Source: Actinobacteria bacterium RBG_16_64_13
Lineage (GTDB): Bacteria > Actinomycetota > Thermoleophilia > RBG-16-64-13
DNA: 13,614 nucleotides
Assembly: GCA_001768675.1 (NCBI GenBank)
Contig: MELN01000070.1
Location: forward strand, 19,340 to 32,953
Direction of reading: 5' to 3'
The position numbers and the translations under genes are program-made. The notes under the pieces were generated by a model. It was not told the origin of the DNA. It made no database searches and saw nothing but the letters and a program-made list of their open reading frames with translations. Of this stretch, positions 12,183 to 13,614 are shown in pieces. Each line of letters begins with the position of its first letter. Position 1 is the first letter of the stretch.

Positions 12183-13614
12183 CTATCGTGGCGACGTCTG
12201 TTCGCAAGCACGGACTACGGCCGTCACGGCCGCTATCGCAGCTATTCTCTTCTTGTCCTCCGAGAGATGGGACAGTCTTTCCCCCAGATTCTGCTGCAGT
12301 TCAACGATCTGCTTCATGTCGTCGATCAGAGTGACCTCCCGGTCTACGAAATGAGTCCCCAGTTCCCCTCGAGCGAACCGCTCGTTCCCCATGACTGCTT
12401 GGTGGAACGGGATGTTGCTCTTGACGCCGACGATGGCGTACTCGTAGAGAGCCCGCTGCATTCTGCTGATCGCCTCATTCCGATCCCGGCCCCACGCGAT
12501 CAGCTTCGACATCAGCGGATCGTAGAAGGGCGGTATGGTGTAGGAGCTGTAGACTCCGCTGTCCACCCTGATCCCGGTCCCCCCGGGAGGATGGTAGCCC
12601 TTGATCTTGCCGGGCGTGGGCGCGAAACCATTCAGAGGATCTTCGGCATTGATGCGACATTCTATGGCGCTGCCGTTCATCCTGACGTCCTCTTGGTTCA
12701 AGCTGAGGGGAAGACCTGACGCGATGCGTATCTGCTCTTTGACGATATCGATCCCGGTTACCATCTCCGTAACAGGGTGCTCGACCTGGACCCGGGCGTT
12801 CACTTCCAGGAAGTAGAACTCTCCGTCGGACCAAAGGAACTCTACCGTTCCCGCTCCCTCGTATCCCACCGCTCGGGCGGCGTTGACCGCCACCTCACCC
12901 ATCGTTCGCCGGAGTTCGGCATCGAGCGCTGGGGAGGGAGATTCCTCGATCAATTTCTGGTGTCTCCGCTGTATGGAGCATTCCCGTTCACCCAAGTGGA
13001 TGACGCTCCCTCGTGAATCGGCGAGTATCTGGAACTCGATGTGACGGGGATCGGGCAGGTATTTCTCGATGTAGACATCCCCGATACCGAAGGTGTTCGC
13101 GGCGACGGCCCGCGTGGACTCCAGCGCCTGCAGCAGCTCCCCCTCGTTCGCCGCGATTGTCATCCCGATCCCACCCCCGCCTCCGGACGGCTTGATGATG
13201 ACGGGAAAACCGATCTCGCCGGCGACGGCCTTTGCCCGCTCGGGCTCGGTGATGCACTCGTTGGTGCCCGGCACGACCGGAACTGCCGCCTGCACCATTT
13301 CGCGCCTGGCAGCCACCTTGTCGCCCATGAGCTCCAGCACCCTGGTCGGCGGCCCGATGAACTTGAGTCCCTCCCGCTCACAGGCGGCGGCAAAGCTTGG
13401 GTTCTCGGCCAGGAAACCGTAGCCGGGATGGATCGCGTCGGCGCCGCTTTCTTTGGCGGTGTCGATTATCTTCTGGATATTGAGATAGCTCTGGGAAGCC
13501 GGCGATGGTCCGATCAGGAATGCCTGGTCGGCGTATCTGGCGAACAGCGCTTCTTTGTCCGCCTCCGAATACACAGCCACCGAAGCGATCCCCATCTCCC
13601 GGCACGCTCTCATG
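12183..13614 (-). CDS. accC: Biotin carboxylase subunit of an acyl-CoA (or pyruvate) carboxylase, N-terminus cut by window edge
   Basis: At least 477 codons; the first visible residues, MRACREMGIASVAVYSEAD, sit about 15-20 residues into the usual protein, so the true start lies beyond 13614. It carries out ATP- and bicarbonate-dependent carboxylation of biotin on a carrier protein. Seen: HPGYGFLAEN (62-71), the glycine-rich ATP loop KPSGGGGGIGM (141-151), HIEFQ, ECSIQRRHQK (211-220), and FLEVNARVQVEHPVTE (268-283) with the catalytic Arg/Glu. The C-terminal domain has ECRINAEDP, F.PTPGKI, and D.YTIPPFYDPLMSKLIAWG. A tail (DDMKQIVELQQNLGE…) extends past the usual end. No biotinyl carrier or carboxyltransferase follows; the next gene, 15 bp on, is UPF0261. 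Subunit of acetyl-, propionyl- or pyruvate carboxylase cannot be separated from this sequence. Confidence 0.92.
   Translation of the reverse strand, partial: MRACREMGIASVAVYSEADKEALFARYADQAFLIGPSPASQSYLNIQKIIDTAKESGADAIHPGYGFLAENPSFAAACEREGLKFIGPPTRVLELMGDKVAARREMVQAAVPVVPGTNECITEPERAKAVAGEIGFPVIIKPSGGGGGIGMTIAANEGELLQALESTRAVAANTFGIGDVYIEKYLPDPRHIEFQILADSRGSVIHLGERECSIQRRHQKLIEESPSPALDAELRRTMGEVAVNAARAVGYEGAGTVEFLWSDGEFYFLEVNARVQVEHPVTEMVTGIDIVKEQIRIASGLPLSLNQEDVRMNGSAIECRINAEDPLNGFAPTPGKIKGYHPPGGTGIRVDSGVYSSYTIPPFYDPLMSKLIAWGRDRNEAISRMQRALYEYAIVGVKSNIPFHQAVMGNERFARGELGTHFVDREVTLIDDMKQIVELQQNLGERLSHLSEDKKRIAAIAAVTAVVRACEQTSPR

Overview
The window is about 13.6 kb of GC-rich bacterial DNA. 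It probably comes from a deep-branching member of the Actinomycetota: coding GC is high, GTG/TTG starts are frequent, one lipoprotein has a threonine-rich linker after its lipobox, and there is a short SHOCT-domain membrane protein. This placement is inferred from style alone; the window has no rRNA or other marker gene.

Left part (1-2277). The end of an unidentified gene is followed by two tandem SnoaL-like (COG4922-type) small proteins. About 800 bp without an intact gene then follows. It looks like a scar of mobile DNA: a fragment of an AbiEii-type toxin gene, and a 3' half of a CAU-anticodon tRNA that has no 5' half. A small GYD-domain gene sits between two copies of a direct repeat made of 'tRNA 3' end + intrinsic terminator'.

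Metabolic genes (2278-5515). A PF12831-type FAD-dependent oxidoreductase on the plus strand faces an acetyl-CoA synthetase-like AMP-forming ligase on the minus strand. Upstream of the ligase lies a third, more degenerate tRNA 3' half. A DUF4386 membrane-protein gene (5737-6211) has been broken by an internal deletion with a frame change.

Envelope and signalling genes (6265-10948). A minus-strand pair encodes a secreted, Met/Gly/Tyr-repeat protein and a one-TM SHOCT protein. Divergent from it is the most interesting locus: an ECF sigma factor, overlapped by a single-pass membrane protein with an extracytoplasmic eight-blade PQQ-type propeller, then a lipoprotein carrying a duplicate of the same propeller. 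The layout is that of an ECF/anti-sigma pair, with the propeller as sensor and the lipoprotein as a possible partner. A UUCG-capped terminator ends the locus.

Right part (10902-13614, minus strand). A biotin carboxylase, cut by the window edge, is followed 15 bp later by a Tm-1-like/UPF0261 protein, very likely in one transcript.
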